From positions 1 through 64,000 of the forward strand of contig NZ_LQOX01000010.1 of the NCBI RefSeq assembly GCF_002102175.1: a DNA stretch of 64,000 nucleotides, in the 5' to 3' direction. Made by a program: the position numbers and the translations under genes. The notes under the pieces were generated by a model that searched no databases, was not told the origin of the DNA, and saw only the letters and a program-made list of their open reading frames with translations. Origin of the DNA: Mycobacterium gastri. GTDB lineage: Bacteria > Actinomycetota > Actinomycetes > Mycobacteriales > Mycobacteriaceae. This document shows positions 1-9,287 of this stretch, piece by piece. Each line of letters begins with the position of its first letter. The stretch's first letter is position 1.

Positions 1-25
1 ACATCATGCTCGCTGAGCCAAACAG

Positions 26-77
26 GTGGTCCCTAGCTGGTGGCAAACCAGTGGTCCCTTCCCGGTGGCAAATGACA
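26..77. repeat. Paired direct repeats, possible end of an IS21-type element lying to the left
   Basis: Two copies of GTGGTCCCT-(4 or 5 nt)-GGTGGCAAA occur with a 25 bp period (about 26-47 and 51-72), and the block ends in ATGACA. Read outward on the minus strand the tip is TGTCAT. IS21-family elements carry multiple internal repeats next to TGT/ACA-type tips, so this could be the right end of such an element whose transposase genes are outside the window. No transposase sequence is visible here, so the assignment is inference. Confidence 0.35.
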
Positions 78-380
78 CCGGAGCACACTCGATGAGCAGT
101 TGGGAACTACCCCCTAGCTAGGGTGCGGATCCGTCCGCTATGCATATGCGCACCGCACGCAGCAAGCCGATGAATTCCGTCACCAGCGTGCCGTCGCTGG
201 CCGGGATCGCTGCTCGCCTGAGCGCTATCGTCGTGTCGCGGTGTCGGCGCGCCTGGGGTCTACGCGGAAATACGTTGTGCCCCATAATGATCCACGCTGT
301 ACCGCCAAGCGGTGGTTGCGCCGGACGCGGTCGGGGCTAGCGAGGTTGTCCTTGAGACCTCTACTGACCAGGCGTACCCT
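78..380. other. Non-coding stretch before the first vapBC pair
   Basis: No convincing gene is seen; the short open frames here lack family features and a good ribosome binding site. The only clear structure is a perfect 12 bp palindrome CCCTAGCTAGGG at 112-123. Confidence 0.5.
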
Positions 381-408
381 GGTACCATCGCGCAGGTAGA
401 AAGGTACC
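381..408 (+). promoter_or_regulatory. Candidate vapBC operator: two GGTACC sites
   Basis: GGTACC occurs at 381-386 and again at 403-408, start to start 22 bp, about two helical turns, with another GTACC at 374-378. The second copy lies just upstream of the vapB start codon at 412. VapB and VapBC complexes commonly autorepress by binding short palindromes at this location. An AAAGG ribosome binding site overlaps the second box. The operator role is inferred. Confidence 0.4.
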
Positions 409-411
409 CGC

Positions 412-657
412 ATGGCGTTGAACATCAAAGACGCGTCGGTCCACCAAGCGGTCAGGCAGATCACCACGATCACCGGTGAGTCTCAGGCTCAGGCGGTGGC
501 CACCGCGGTGAAGGAGCGTCTGGCCCGGCTGCAGAGGGACGATCTCGCCGCCCGGCTCCTGGCTATCGGCCACAACACCGCCAGCCGGATGAACCCAGAG
601 ACCAAGCGGCTGGACCATGCTGCAATGCTCTACGACGAGCGAGGGCTACCGGCGTGA
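412..657 (+). CDS. vapB: VapB-type antitoxin (PSK-type, VapB30-like)
   Basis: An 81-residue protein. It opens MALNIKD and ends DERGLPA, both typical of the Rv0623/VapB30 group of PSK-type antitoxins; the middle holds a predicted helix rich in Ala, Arg and Leu. Such proteins bind operator DNA with the N-terminal part and neutralise the partner VapC RNase with the C-terminal part. The ATG start has AAAGG about 7 nt upstream. The stop overlaps the vapC start in GTGA, showing translational coupling. Family membership is well supported; the exact VapB number is from memory and positional. Confidence 0.85.
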   Translation: MALNIKDASVHQAVRQITTITGESQAQAVATAVKERLARLQRDDLAARLLAIGHNTASRMNPETKRLDHAAMLYDERGLPA

Positions 658-1061
658 TCGCGGACACGTCGGCGATCATTGCGATCCTCACCGAAGAGGA
701 CGACGCGGCCCGCTGCGCCACCGCCATCGCCGCCGCCGACGTGAGAAGGCTTTCTGCGGCAAGCTATCTCGAATGCGGGATCGTTCTGGATTCCCTACGT
801 GACCCGATCATCAGCAGAGGTTTGGACGAGCTACTCGAGGAAGCCGGGTTCGTGGTGGAGCCGGTGACCGAACGGCAGGCCCGGCTTGCGCGTCAGGCCT
901 ACGCAGATTTCGGCAAGGGCAGCGGCCATCCGGCCGGTTTGAACTTCGGCGATTGCCTGTCGTATGCACTGGCCACCGACCTACGTGAGCCACTGTTATG
1001 GAAAGGATGGAAGGGCAACGACTTTGGGCATACCGGCGTCCGATCCGCGCTGCCGGAATGA
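654..1061 (+). CDS. vapC: VapC-type PIN-domain ribonuclease toxin
   Basis: A 135-residue PIN-domain protein. The acidic metal-binding positions are visible as the N-terminal IADTSA (Asp4), a conserved Glu in ASYLECG near residue 40, and Asp in [11 protein letters not shown] near residue 100. VapC toxins are Mg-dependent endoribonucleases acting on tRNA or rRNA. It starts with GTG inside the last codons of vapB (4 bp overlap). An oddity: the strand usually ending in KG(N/D)DF reads WKGWKGNDF, from two near-identical 9 bp units at 999-1016, which may distort the strand before the last conserved Asp. Confidence 0.85.
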   Translation: MIADTSAIIAILTEEDDAARCATAIAAADVRRLSAASYLECGIVLDSLRDPIISRGLDELLEEAGFVVEPVTERQARLARQAYADFGKGSGHPAGLNFGDCLSYALATDLREPLLWKGWKGNDFGHTGVRSALPE

Positions 1062-1173
1062 GCCCGCCGCCACCCGGCCGGCTTGTCGCTGAAAAGTCGC
1101 TGATAGCCGGGCACAACGCATAGTGCCCCCAGCCCGTGACAGATGTGACAATAGTGACCCAGATCCGCCCAGC

Positions 1174-2325
1174 TCACTCGACGAACAACGCCAACGACGC
1201 CGTGTAACCGTGCAGCGCGTTGCGCCCGAAAACCGGGCCGATCTCCCCGGCGGCGAAGAACCCGGCCAACGGAATCCCGCCCAGCAGGTCCTCGATCGTC
1301 GACGCGTCATGGTCGGCCACCCCGAACATCCGCCGCCCGCGCCCGTTGCAGGTGAACAGCAACGCACCCGCCGGCCGCCCGCCCAGCTCGGCTGCCGCCC
1401 GCTCTACGGCCAGGTGCAGGTCCTTGTCCGCCGACGCCGCGTCACGGACCTGGAACTGCACGGTGGTGCCGACCTCGACAACCTCGCCGATCTCGATGGC
1501 CCCGGTCGAGGGATCGGCGCCCAGCAGCCCGCGGATCAAGAAGTCGCCCTGCCCCGGAGCCGCCAAGTGCTCGTCGACCACAATGCCGATCTGCAGGCCA
1601 CGGCTGACCAATTCCTGCTCGTGCAGCGGCAGCTCCTCGACGATCTCTCGCAGGCGCACCAACGGCGGGCGCCCGCCGAGCTCGGTGATCACCGCCCCGT
1701 CCGCGCCGGTGATGATGTAGGGACGGCCGATCGGCCGGCAGCCCTGCGACACGATCGGTATCCCGTGCACACCAGGCAGGCGCACCCCGACGAGCCCCGA
1801 GCTGAACACGCCGCCGTCGCGGAACAGCCGAGTGCCGCCCGGTCCACGTCCACCACTGGCCAGACCGCCCACCACCGTCGTCCCCGGCAGGTCGCTGTTG
1901 AGGTGCTCGATGAGCAAACCCGACGGGAAGGTGTACGGGTCGGGCAGCAGCAGATGCAGATCGTGTGCGGTCCGGTCGAACCGATAACCGGTGAGCAGCC
2001 CACCGGAGCCGGCGCGGACGAAATCCAGCTGGAACGTTTCGGCGGCCAGGCCCGACGCCAGCCAGACAGCCACTGCGGGCGAGTCCTCGATCTCATGCCG
2101 GCCGGCCACAACCGCCTGGGCGACACAACCGATCAGCGGGGGCGACCCGACGATCCCCTGCACCGCCTTGAGGACGTCAATCGCCTGGTCGGTGTGTGAT
2201 CGCGATCCGAGTAGCACGGCCAGCGACGGCGCATCACCGGCGAGCTCGTCGCACGCCTGCGTTGCAGCCGCTACCGCCGCCTTCCGCGCATCGGGCGCGG
2301 TGGAGAAGCCGACTCCGATCCGCAC
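1174..2325 (-). CDS. FIST-domain signal-transduction protein (Rv0628c-like)
   Basis: A 383-residue protein, equal to the length recalled for Rv0628c. It has an N-terminal FIST domain (roughly residues 20-220, including the LLGSRSH and LIGCVAQ segments) and a C-terminal FIST_C domain ending in the [10 protein letters not shown] and [10 protein letters not shown] motifs. FIST domains are thought to bind small ligands such as amino acids and occur in sensory proteins; no effector domain is attached here, so the function is unknown. The GTG at 2325 is chosen because it gives the MRIGVGFST start; the open frame runs further upstream but without family features. It is 80 bp downstream of the SEC-C gene on the same strand. 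Confidence 0.8.
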   Translation of the reverse strand: MRIGVGFSTAPDARKAAVAAATQACDELAGDAPSLAVLLGSRSHTDQAIDVLKAVQGIVGSPPLIGCVAQAVVAGRHEIEDSPAVAVWLASGLAAETFQLDFVRAGSGGLLTGYRFDRTAHDLHLLLPDPYTFPSGLLIEHLNSDLPGTTVVGGLASGGRGPGGTRLFRDGGVFSSGLVGVRLPGVHGIPIVSQGCRPIGRPYIITGADGAVITELGGRPPLVRLREIVEELPLHEQELVSRGLQIGIVVDEHLAAPGQGDFLIRGLLGADPSTGAIEIGEVVEVGTTVQFQVRDAASADKDLHLAVERAAAELGGRPAGALLFTCNGRGRRMFGVADHDASTIEDLLGGIPLAGFFAAGEIGPVFGRNALHGYTASLALFVE

Positions 2326-2405
2326 CCTTCCATCATGCGCCGCCCGGCGGCTGTTTCCGCCGGAATTGGCGGCCGGTTCTGCAGAAACTCGGCGCGCCGT
2401 TCGAA

Positions 2406-4961
2406 CTACAGGCCCAACGAGGCGCGCAGCCGGTTGACGTCCATGGCGCCGGCACCCGCCGCGGCGGGGAAGCTGTCGAGGAGTTTGATCAGGTCGCCGC
2501 GTCGGGTGGGGTCGTCGGCGGCCTGCCGCGGGGTGCGACCCTCTAGCGCGGGGAGGGGCCTGTCGAGCCATTTGGTTTCGTAGTCGCGAACGAACTCCTC
2601 GAGAGCGGCGGCCACCTCGGGCCCATCGGGCGCGTCGTCACCGCTAACCGGCAGCTGCTCGGCCAGCTCGCGGGTGTCGCCCATCGGGCGGCGAGAGTCC
2701 TCCAGCACGCTCATCGCCGGGTCCAGGGCGCCCACCGTGGCCAGCACCCGATCCATCCGCTCGTTGCTATTGGTCTCTACCCGCAGCGTGTCGGCGTCGA
2801 GCACCAGGGTCGCCCGGATCCATTGCGTCCCATCGTCGTTGACGTATTCGTGCCAGCGCGGCGGCGTTTCGCCTTCGACCCGGTCGTAGGTGTGGTCGAG
2901 CGCGGCCTGGATCGCGGCCGGGTCGCCGACGCGCACGGTGGCCGCACAGATCGCCAGCGGATCACCCTCGGTGTTGGTCAGCGCCGGCGGCGCGAACCGT
3001 TGGCTGAGGTACGCCACCAGCGTCACCGCGTCGGGTTCGGTGTCCAGCAGTTCGATCAGCGGGTCGCGCTCATACAGCGCGACCGGTTCCACGCCGCCGA
3101 AAAATCGCGTGGTGTCCCCGGTGGGCAGCACCCGCGCGCACAACAGCTGTCCCGGCATGAGCTGGCGGCTGGCCGCCTGCTCCCGCACCTCGTGGGTGTC
3201 GCCGCTGCGCAGGTCGCGCACGGTGACGCTGTGGCCGCGTTGCACCCGCTCCACCTCGAACACCGACCGCTGCACCAACAACCACTGCGGCGCCAGCAGT
3301 CGCTCGTCGTCGGGCAGCAACGACCCGCGGATCTCGAGGAACTCCTCGAACGCCCCGCCCTCGAACAGCACCGCATCGATCACCAGCGGATCACCCAGCG
3401 CGGTGGTGAGCGCGTACGGATCATCGCCGGCATGACGGGAGCGTTCGTAGGCCACGTCGATCAACAGCTCGTTCCAGCCGCTCACCAGAGCATGCTGGAT
3501 GGCTTTCGCGTACAACCAGCGCGCCCGGTCATCCAGCGGCAGCTGTTCCCGCCCGAGATGGCATTTCTTGTACTTGCGCCCAGACCCGCACCAGCACAGG
3601 TCATTCCGCCCGACGTCACGGCGTGGCTCGGTCCGGTACTGCTCCAGCAGCTCCACCAGCGGGTAGTCCGGCTCCGCGCCGGCGCGGCGCAGCAACGCCA
3701 AACCGCGCTCGACGTCACCGCGATCGGAGGCGATGCGAGCCAGATCGAACAACGGCAACGGCCAATCCGGATCCATCGACTCGGCGGCCAGCAGTTCGCG
3801 TTCGGCGGCCTCGATGTCGCCGATGCGCTCCAGCGCCACCGCACGCAGCCACCGACACGCCACCCTCGCCGCACGGGGCACCTTCGACTCCAGCGCCTCG
3901 GCGAACAAACCCAGCGCGACGACCCCGACGCTTTCGGTGCCGACCGTCTCGGCCACCAGCAGCTCGGCCAGTGGCGGATCGGCGAGTGCGGTCCCCAACT
4001 CACCGACAAGATCGGCAAGATGGTCGAACTCGGGCGTGGCCAGGCCAGCGAGGGCGGCAGCAACAGCCTCCTCCGGCGAGTCATCCTCCACGGCGGCCGC
4101 GAGCAACAGTGCTATCCGGTCGTAGAACCTGATCAACGTGAACAGCGCGAACGCGTCCTCGGCGTCGAGGTCATGCCGCTCGGCCAGCGCGGCGCAACCC
4201 TGATCGAATTGCCAAGCGTCGAAATCGAATCCGCGTGTTGCAAGCCATTCGCCGCGGCGCTCGAGACCATAGTCGTCGACGATCTCGGATAGCGGCGGCA
4301 GCGGCTCGGTGAACAGCTGCGGGTTCTCGGCGCACACCGTCCACACCGCGGCGTCGAAGTACTCGGGCTCCTCCGCGTCGAGCGTCGCGGCCAGCCGGGC
4401 GCCCACGTCGCCGGCGGGCCCGGTATCGGAGACCCGCTCGACCGTGAGGCCCTGGTCGGTCAGCCGTATTCCGACCAGGTCGCCCTCGGCCACCCCCAAC
4501 GCCGCCAACGTGCTCGGCGCCAGGAGCAGCGCCCCGTGCGGGTCGACCGCCTCGTCGGGAATGCCTCGCTGTTCGAGCAGCCCGTCATCAAATTCGGCGA
4601 TGATGACTTGCGCCGGTGTACCGTCAGCGAGTCGCCGGTACTCTTCGTGCTCGCAGAGCGCGGTGATGGGGTCCAGATCCGGGGTCACCGTGAGCAGGTC
4701 GTGGGCCAGCTCGGCTGCTCCGACCCGGTGTGTGAACACCCGACCGGCCAGCACCGTCGGCAGCCACACCCACCTATTGTCGACCAATTGCCTTGCCGGA
4801 GTTTCGATTTCGTCGAGAACCTGGTCCAGCACGGCATCCAGATCGGCCACGCCGCCGTCCCGTAGCCGCGCTGCGAACTCGTCCGCGTCCAACGGGCCGT
4901 GTTCGGTCAGGATTCTTGCTAGGGTCTCGGACCCGCCGACGGCATCAGTCACGGCGACCAC
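2406..4961 (-). CDS. SEC-C motif protein of unknown function
   Basis: An 851-residue protein with no recognised catalytic domain. Around residues 450-470 it carries a SEC-C zinc-binding motif ([16 protein letters not shown]), the metal-binding element found at the end of SecA and in many unrelated proteins. The region before it is rich in Ala and Leu helices resembling TPR-like repeats (for example [19 protein letters not shown]), and the C-terminal part is alpha/beta. A GTG at 4961 is taken as the start; GTG three codons later is an alternative. M. tuberculosis has no such gene at this position as far as I recall, so this is likely a lineage-specific insertion. Function is not assigned. Confidence 0.75.
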   Translation of the reverse strand: MVAVTDAVGGSETLARILTEHGPLDADEFAARLRDGGVADLDAVLDQVLDEIETPARQLVDNRWVWLPTVLAGRVFTHRVGAAELAHDLLTVTPDLDPITALCEHEEYRRLADGTPAQVIIAEFDDGLLEQRGIPDEAVDPHGALLLAPSTLAALGVAEGDLVGIRLTDQGLTVERVSDTGPAGDVGARLAATLDAEEPEYFDAAVWTVCAENPQLFTEPLPPLSEIVDDYGLERRGEWLATRGFDFDAWQFDQGCAALAERHDLDAEDAFALFTLIRFYDRIALLLAAAVEDDSPEEAVAAALAGLATPEFDHLADLVGELGTALADPPLAELLVAETVGTESVGVVALGLFAEALESKVPRAARVACRWLRAVALERIGDIEAAERELLAAESMDPDWPLPLFDLARIASDRGDVERGLALLRRAGAEPDYPLVELLEQYRTEPRRDVGRNDLCWCGSGRKYKKCHLGREQLPLDDRARWLYAKAIQHALVSGWNELLIDVAYERSRHAGDDPYALTTALGDPLVIDAVLFEGGAFEEFLEIRGSLLPDDERLLAPQWLLVQRSVFEVERVQRGHSVTVRDLRSGDTHEVREQAASRQLMPGQLLCARVLPTGDTTRFFGGVEPVALYERDPLIELLDTEPDAVTLVAYLSQRFAPPALTNTEGDPLAICAATVRVGDPAAIQAALDHTYDRVEGETPPRWHEYVNDDGTQWIRATLVLDADTLRVETNSNERMDRVLATVGALDPAMSVLEDSRRPMGDTRELAEQLPVSGDDAPDGPEVAAALEEFVRDYETKWLDRPLPALEGRTPRQAADDPTRRGDLIKLLDSFPAAAGAGAMDVNRLRASLGL

Positions 4962-5042
4962 CCTATGCGCCGGCGAGCCGCGCCGCGAGAACCCGCCGGC
5001 CTACTTCGGATTGTTGGTCGGCTCGAAGCCGGCTTCATCATG

Positions 5043-5062
5043 ACATCGTGATGCAGTGATGT
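5043..5062. promoter_or_regulatory. Inverted repeat ahead of the second vapBC pair
   Basis: ACATC (5043-5047) and GATGT (5058-5062) form perfect arms around 10 nt, ending 10 bp before the proposed vapB start. Position and symmetry fit an autoregulatory VapBC operator; the short arms make this tentative. Confidence 0.25.
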
Positions 5063-5072
5063 AGCCTTGGGT

Positions 5073-5300
5073 GTGCGTACCACCATTGATCTCCCCGACG
5101 ACCTGCACAAACAGGCGCTGGCTATCGCCCGGGACACTCGCCGCACCTTAAGTGAAACCGTTGCCGACCTCATACGACGCGGCCTGGGAGCCGGCCGTAC
5201 CGCCGCGATCTCCACCGATCCCAGGACCGGGTTGCCACTGGTGAGCGTCGGCAAAGTCGTGACCTCCGAGGACGTGCGCTCGTTGGAGGATGAGGCGTGA
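5073..5300 (+). CDS. vapB: VapB-type ribbon-helix-helix antitoxin
   Basis: A 75-residue protein beginning MRTTIDLPDDL, the classic ribbon-helix-helix DNA-binding strand and helix of VapB antitoxins, followed by a toxin-binding tail (VTSEDVRSLEDE). GTG at 5073 is preferred because it places MRTT at the N terminus; TTG at 5067 in the same frame is possible. It overlaps the next gene by 4 bp (GTGA), so the two are co-translated. The ending is similar to other mycobacterial VapB proteins, but I do not assign a number. Confidence 0.8.
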   Translation: MRTTIDLPDDLHKQALAIARDTRRTLSETVADLIRRGLGAGRTAAISTDPRTGLPLVSVGKVVTSEDVRSLEDEA

Positions 5301-5698
5301 TCGCGCTGCTGGACGCGAACGTGCTGATCGCACTGGTGGTCGCCGAGCATGTGCATCACGACGCCGCCGCGGCATGGCTGTCCACGCGTGACGCCGGCTT
5401 CGCGACGTGCCCCATCACGCAGGGAAGTCTGGTTCGATTCTTGATGCGGACGGGCCAATCCGCGGCAGCGGCGCGGGAGGTGGTCAGCGCCGTCGAAACC
5501 GCAAAGCGCCACGAGTTCTGGCCCGACAGCGTCTCTTTTGCCGATGTCGAGATCGGAGGAGTGGTCGGCCACCGACAGGTGACCGATGCTTACCTGGCTC
5601 AGCTGGCCCGAAGCCGCAACGGGCAGTTGGCGACTCTCGATAGCGGACTGGCGCACTTGCACAGCGACGTCGCGGCCCTCATACCGACGGCCTGCTGA
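5297..5698 (+). CDS. vapC: VapC-type PIN-domain ribonuclease toxin
   Basis: A 133-residue PIN-domain protein with N-terminal LLDANVLIAL (conserved Asp), the TCPITQGSLVRF segment containing the family NE/SQG region, and DAYLAQLAR plus TLDSGL near the C terminus for the remaining acidic ligands. It is the toxin partner of the preceding antitoxin, expected to cleave structured RNA. It starts with GTG overlapping the vapB stop. No disruption is seen, so the module looks functional. Confidence 0.85.
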   Translation: MIALLDANVLIALVVAEHVHHDAAAAWLSTRDAGFATCPITQGSLVRFLMRTGQSAAAAREVVSAVETAKRHEFWPDSVSFADVEIGGVVGHRQVTDAYLAQLARSRNGQLATLDSGLAHLHSDVAALIPTAC

Positions 5699-5782
5699 CA
5701 CCCGGCCAACCGGTGTGCCCCGACCCGGACCTACGGCTCGGGTACCGGCACGTAGGGTCGGTGTCGACGGGAGGAAGCGTGC

Positions 5783-6739
5783 ATGGCCAGAACCGCCAGA
5801 ACAGATAACGACAGCTGGGAGATCACCGAGAGCGTGGGCGCGACGGCGCTGGGCGTGGCGGCGGCGCGTGCGGCCGAAACCGAGAGCGAGAGTCCGCTGA
5901 TCAGCGATCCGTTCGCGCGGATTTTCCTCGACGCGGCCGGCGACGGCGTGTGGAACTGGTATTCGGGGTCGCAGCTGCCCGCCGAAGTCCTCGAAGCCGA
6001 GCCCGAGGTGTCGCTGCGGATGCAGGCAATGACCAACTATATGGCCTGCCGCACAGCGTTTTTCGACACCTTCTTCCGGGACGCGACCCGAGCGGGCATC
6101 GGTCAGGCGGTGATTCTGGCGGCCGGCCTGGACTCGCGGTGCTGGCGGTTGCCGTGGCCCGACGGCACCACGGTCTACGAACTCGACCAGCCCAAGGTGC
6201 TGGAATTCAAAACGGCGACGCTGCGCGAGCACGGGGCCGAGCCGACCTGCCGTCGCGTCGGCGTCCCAGTTGACCTGCGCCAAGACTGGCCGAAGGCGTT
6301 GCAGCAGGCCGGTTTCGACGCGTCGGCCCCGAGCGCATGGTCGGCCGAGGGACTCATGCCGTACTTGCCGGCAGCAGCCCAGGATCTGCTGTTCAACCGC
6401 GTTCAGGGCCTCACCGTCACCGGAAGCCGGATCGCTGTCGAGGCGCTCGGACCCGACTTTCTGGACCCCGCGTTCCGCGCCAAGCGGCGCGAGCGGATGG
6501 ACCGCGTCCGAGCTCTGATGGCCAAGGTCGACCCGCAGCGCGAGGTGCCCAGTACCGATGAGCTGTGGTACTTCGAGGAGCGCGACGACGTCGGCGACTG
6601 GCTGCGCCGCCACGGCTGGGAGGTGACGGTGACGCCGTCGGCGCAGCTGATGGCCGGCTACGACCGCAACCCGCCGAAGGAGGTCCAAGACAGCGCGCCG
6701 CGGAATCTGTTCGTGTCCGCGGTGCGGGCCGGCGCCTAG
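5783..6739 (+). CDS. SAM-dependent methyltransferase (TIGR00027 / leucine carboxyl methyltransferase-like family)
   Basis: A 318-residue member of the large mycobacterial family of putative SAM-dependent methyltransferases (relatives recalled: Rv0146, Rv0830, Rv3399). Visible family marks are [16 protein letters not shown] near the start, the SAM-binding [17 protein letters not shown] around residues 112-130, the acidic [13 protein letters not shown], and the [13 protein letters not shown] motif. The substrate is not known. A good ribosome binding site (GGGAGGAAG) precedes the ATG. Its stop codon is followed immediately by a narG-like remnant, so a rearrangement junction may lie at its 3-prime end. 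Confidence 0.85.
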   Translation: MARTARTDNDSWEITESVGATALGVAAARAAETESESPLISDPFARIFLDAAGDGVWNWYSGSQLPAEVLEAEPEVSLRMQAMTNYMACRTAFFDTFFRDATRAGIGQAVILAAGLDSRCWRLPWPDGTTVYELDQPKVLEFKTATLREHGAEPTCRRVGVPVDLRQDWPKALQQAGFDASAPSAWSAEGLMPYLPAAAQDLLFNRVQGLTVTGSRIAVEALGPDFLDPAFRAKRRERMDRVRALMAKVDPQREVPSTDELWYFEERDDVGDWLRRHGWEVTVTPSAQLMAGYDRNPPKEVQDSAPRNLFVSAVRAGA

Positions 6740-7207
6740 CACAATACGTACGGGGCCGCGGCGGGCCACCCGTATGTGCACGCGTTCAGCCCCGCCATCG
6801 ATCCGCCGTGGGAGACTCGCTCGGACTACGAGGCGTTCGGGGCGATCGCGAGCGCCTTCTCGACGCTGGCGGCCAAGCACCTCGGCACCCGCACCGATAT
6901 CGTGCTCGGCGCGCTTGCGCACGACACGCCCGGCGCGATGGCGTACCCGTCGGGCGTCGAATATAACTGGCGCACAGTAGGAGAGCGGCCCAAGCCGGGA
7001 AAGACGATGGGTACCATCGCGGACAGGTTGGCGCATCTGGCCGAAGGCAGCGAGGAACGCCGCATCACCTATGCCGACGCGCAGGCTCGCCCGGTGCCGG
7101 TGATCACCAGCCCGGAGTGGTCCGGCAGCGAGACCGGCAGGCGCCGATATGCCCCGTTCACGGTGAATATCGAGGAACTCAAGCCGTTTCACACGCTGAC
7201 CGGCCGT
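6740..7207 (+). pseudogene. narG: Remnant of respiratory nitrate reductase alpha subunit
   Basis: The frame directly after the methyltransferase stop reads like an internal part of NarG: GHPYVHAFSPAIDPPWETR, then LGTRTDIVLGALAHDTPGAMAYPSG, then RITYADAQARPVPVITSPEW, and finally NIEELKPFHTLTGR. The piece has no start codon, no molybdopterin or Fe-S part, and appears to lack a central block between KPGKTMG and IADRLAHLAEG. The frame then runs into unrelated codons. The rest of narGHJI is absent. It is a decayed fragment, not a functional gene. Confidence 0.7.
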
Positions 7208-7214
7208 CGTTCGA

Positions 7215-7340
7215 TCAGCGCTCGACGACTCGCGCAATGGCCGCCAGGTACCACAGCCCGAGTAGGAAGCCGGCGAACACGGCGAGGCGCGCGATGTGGT
7301 GTCGCCAGGATGAAAGTGGAGAACCGTCGTTGTCGACCAT
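7215..7340 (-). CDS. Putative 41-residue single-pass membrane protein
   Basis: A short ORF with ATG at 7340 and stop at 7215, below usual gene-calling limits. It has a polar N terminus (MVDNDGSPLSSWRHH), one hydrophobic helix (ARLAVFAGFLLGLWYLAAIA) and a short charged end (RVVER). GGGG lies 5 nt before the ATG. It lies 45 bp downstream of the amidohydrolase on the same strand and ends where the convergent narG remnant loses similarity, which suggests that it marks intact sequence. No known family is recognised. Confidence 0.45.
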   Translation of the reverse strand: MVDNDGSPLSSWRHHIARLAVFAGFLLGLWYLAAIARVVER

Positions 7341-7385
7341 GCTGACCCCGATTGTTCCGCACTGCCATGTCCAGGCACGCCCTGG

Positions 7386-8648
7386 CTAGTCCGCAGTGCC
7401 TTTGACTAGACGGCCGTCCTTGATGATGGCGACGAACGCCTCGTCGGGCCGGGCGATCAGCGAGATGTCGGCCACCGGATTGCCGTCGATGAGAACCAAG
7501 TCGGCCAGGGCACCTTCGGCCACGACGCCCAGCCGGCCGGGGTACGGGTTACGCGGCCCGGACATGGCCAAGAGTTCGGCGTTGCGGATCGTCGCCTGCT
7601 GCAGCACCTCGGCGGGCGTATACCAGCGGGTGAGCTCGGCCAGCTGGGCGCCCTGCCGGCTGGCGAGCGTGGCGTCGAACAATATGTCGGTTCCGAACGC
7701 GACGTTGACCCTGTGCTTGATCGCAAGCCGATACGCGGCATCGGTGCCGGAGACCACTTGCCGCAGCTTTGCCCTCGTCTGCGGTGTGACGGGGATCGTG
7801 GGCTCGTCGGCAAGGAAGGGCTGCAGGCACCACCAGATGTCGTTTTCCGCGAGTAGTGCGGCGGTGTCCTCGTCGATGAGGTGGCCGTGCTCGATGCACC
7901 GGACCCCGGCGGCGACGGCAGTGCGTATCGCGCGCGGCGTGTAGGCGTGCACGGTGACGTAGGTGCCCCAGTTCTCCGCGGCCGCCACCGCGGCGCGGAT
8001 CTCGGCTTCGGTGAACTGGGCCACGTCGACCGGGTCGTAGGTCGAGGTGATACCGCCGCCGGCCATCAGCTTGAGCTGAGAGGCGCCGCGCCGCAACATC
8101 TCTCGCGCTCCCCGTAGCACTTCGGCTTCGCCGTCGGCGATGACTGCGGCCCCGATGATCTCGGTGTAGCTCAGGTGTCCGCAGACACCGCGAGGGACCT
8201 CGTGGGGCAGCCGGAAGTCGCCGTGTCCGCCGGTCTGGGAGATGAACCCGCCGGACGGGTAAATGCGCGGGCCGACGATCACGCCTTCGTCGATGGCCTG
8301 CTTGATTCCGAACACCGGCCCGCCGAGATCGCGGACCGTGGTGAAGCCGCGTAGCAGTGTGTCCCGGGCACCGACGATCGCCCGGGCGTAGACGTAGCCG
8401 AGCTCGCTGAGCTGAGCCGCCGCCGCCGGGATGGTGGCGAACATCGCATGCCAGTGCGCGTCAATCAGCCCGGGAATCAACGTCTTTGCGGTCCCGTCGA
8501 TCTGCGAGCCGGAGAATTCCGTCGAACCCGCGGGTGCGACCGCGGCGATCACTCCCTCCCGGACGGCGACATCCAGCGGCCCGATGACCCGGCCGTCGAC
8601 GCTGTCGAAGACGTCGACGTTGGAAATGCGCAGCTCGTGTGTGTCCAT
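7386..8648 (-). CDS. Metal-dependent amidohydrolase
   Basis: A 420-residue member of the amidohydrolase superfamily (imidazolonepropionase/prolidase-like branch). Metal ligands are visible: DAHWHAMF after the first beta strand (HxH), LKLMAGGG with the lysine expected to be carboxylated, VTVHAYT and IEHGHLID for the next two histidines, and AFGTDILFD for the final aspartate. Enzymes of this branch often hydrolyse Xaa-Pro or Xaa-Arg dipeptides or similar amides; the true substrate is unknown. ATG at 8648 is chosen because GGAG lies 5 nt upstream and the product then begins just before the small beta domain. No signal peptide is seen. Confidence 0.85.
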   Translation of the reverse strand: MDTHELRISNVDVFDSVDGRVIGPLDVAVREGVIAAVAPAGSTEFSGSQIDGTAKTLIPGLIDAHWHAMFATIPAAAAQLSELGYVYARAIVGARDTLLRGFTTVRDLGGPVFGIKQAIDEGVIVGPRIYPSGGFISQTGGHGDFRLPHEVPRGVCGHLSYTEIIGAAVIADGEAEVLRGAREMLRRGASQLKLMAGGGITSTYDPVDVAQFTEAEIRAAVAAAENWGTYVTVHAYTPRAIRTAVAAGVRCIEHGHLIDEDTAALLAENDIWWCLQPFLADEPTIPVTPQTRAKLRQVVSGTDAAYRLAIKHRVNVAFGTDILFDATLASRQGAQLAELTRWYTPAEVLQQATIRNAELLAMSGPRNPYPGRLGVVAEGALADLVLIDGNPVADISLIARPDEAFVAIIKDGRLVKGTAD

Positions 8649-8699
8649 GCCAGCTCCGAATCGGGGTGCAGCGGGTCGGCGAACCCCCGACGTAGTGTA

Positions 8700-8728
8700 T
8701 GGTCCAGGCCGGACGTCCTTTTGGACCA
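8700..8728. promoter_or_regulatory. Nested palindrome upstream of the amidohydrolase
   Basis: TGGTCCA (8700-8706) and TGGACCA (8722-8728) are perfect 7 bp arms. Almost exactly between them is the perfect palindrome GGACGTCC (8711-8718), and the right side also forms TTTGGACCAAA. It begins 52 bp upstream of the amidohydrolase start. This is typical of a dimeric repressor site, but no regulator gene adjoins it. Confidence 0.4.
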
Positions 8729-9287
8729 AAGTTCGGTTGACGGTGACAAATTGTGACGAGATTGCTACCGCAGTCGCCAACTGACCAAGTGACGGTCAAT
8801 TACCGTTGCTGGGTACGTCGGTGAGGTGTCGGAGTATCGCAGTTGACACATGAGCAGCTGCCTCCCTGGCGTAGAACATGATTCGTCGTTCTGTGAGGCG
8901 GTGTTTTGTCGTCGTTCTCCGTGGGTGATCATTGGCGAGCCCCCGGATGGTCGTCGGTGTGGCGCAACCACTGGACACCGAGGTTGTCCTTTGCCCGGCC
9001 AAGGGATCGGCATCAAATCGGCACCTACTCCTATCCATCGCTGAACATGGCTTCCTGCTCACCGGCAGGCATGAGGTCGAGCAAGCCGTAGTGCTTTGGG
9101 CCGAGGCGGCCGTTCTGTGCTCGCCACCGAGTTGTCGATACGCGCGCGCGCAAACGGTGAGCAGCTCGCCGAAGGGTCGTACCTGAGTTGGTGCTTGTGG
9201 TGCCGCGGCGGCAGGGTGATCACGTCGTTGTCGGGCGGGTGGTCAGTTCAGATCGTGTTGTCGGTGCCTTCGTCTAGTATCGCTCAT
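8729..9287. other. Intergenic region before the HNH gene
   Basis: No supported gene. Open frames here lack family features. The distal part reads in frame into the HNH gene without a good start, and may be the 5-prime portion of the REP13E12-type repeat unit. A TAGTAT box at 9275-9280, seven bases before the HNH ATG, fits a -10 element. Confidence 0.4.

Noticed and set aside
4949-7378. Large minus-strand open frame covering vapBC, the methyltransferase and the narG remnant
   Set aside because: It opposes well supported genes and has an arginine-rich composition without recognisable domains.
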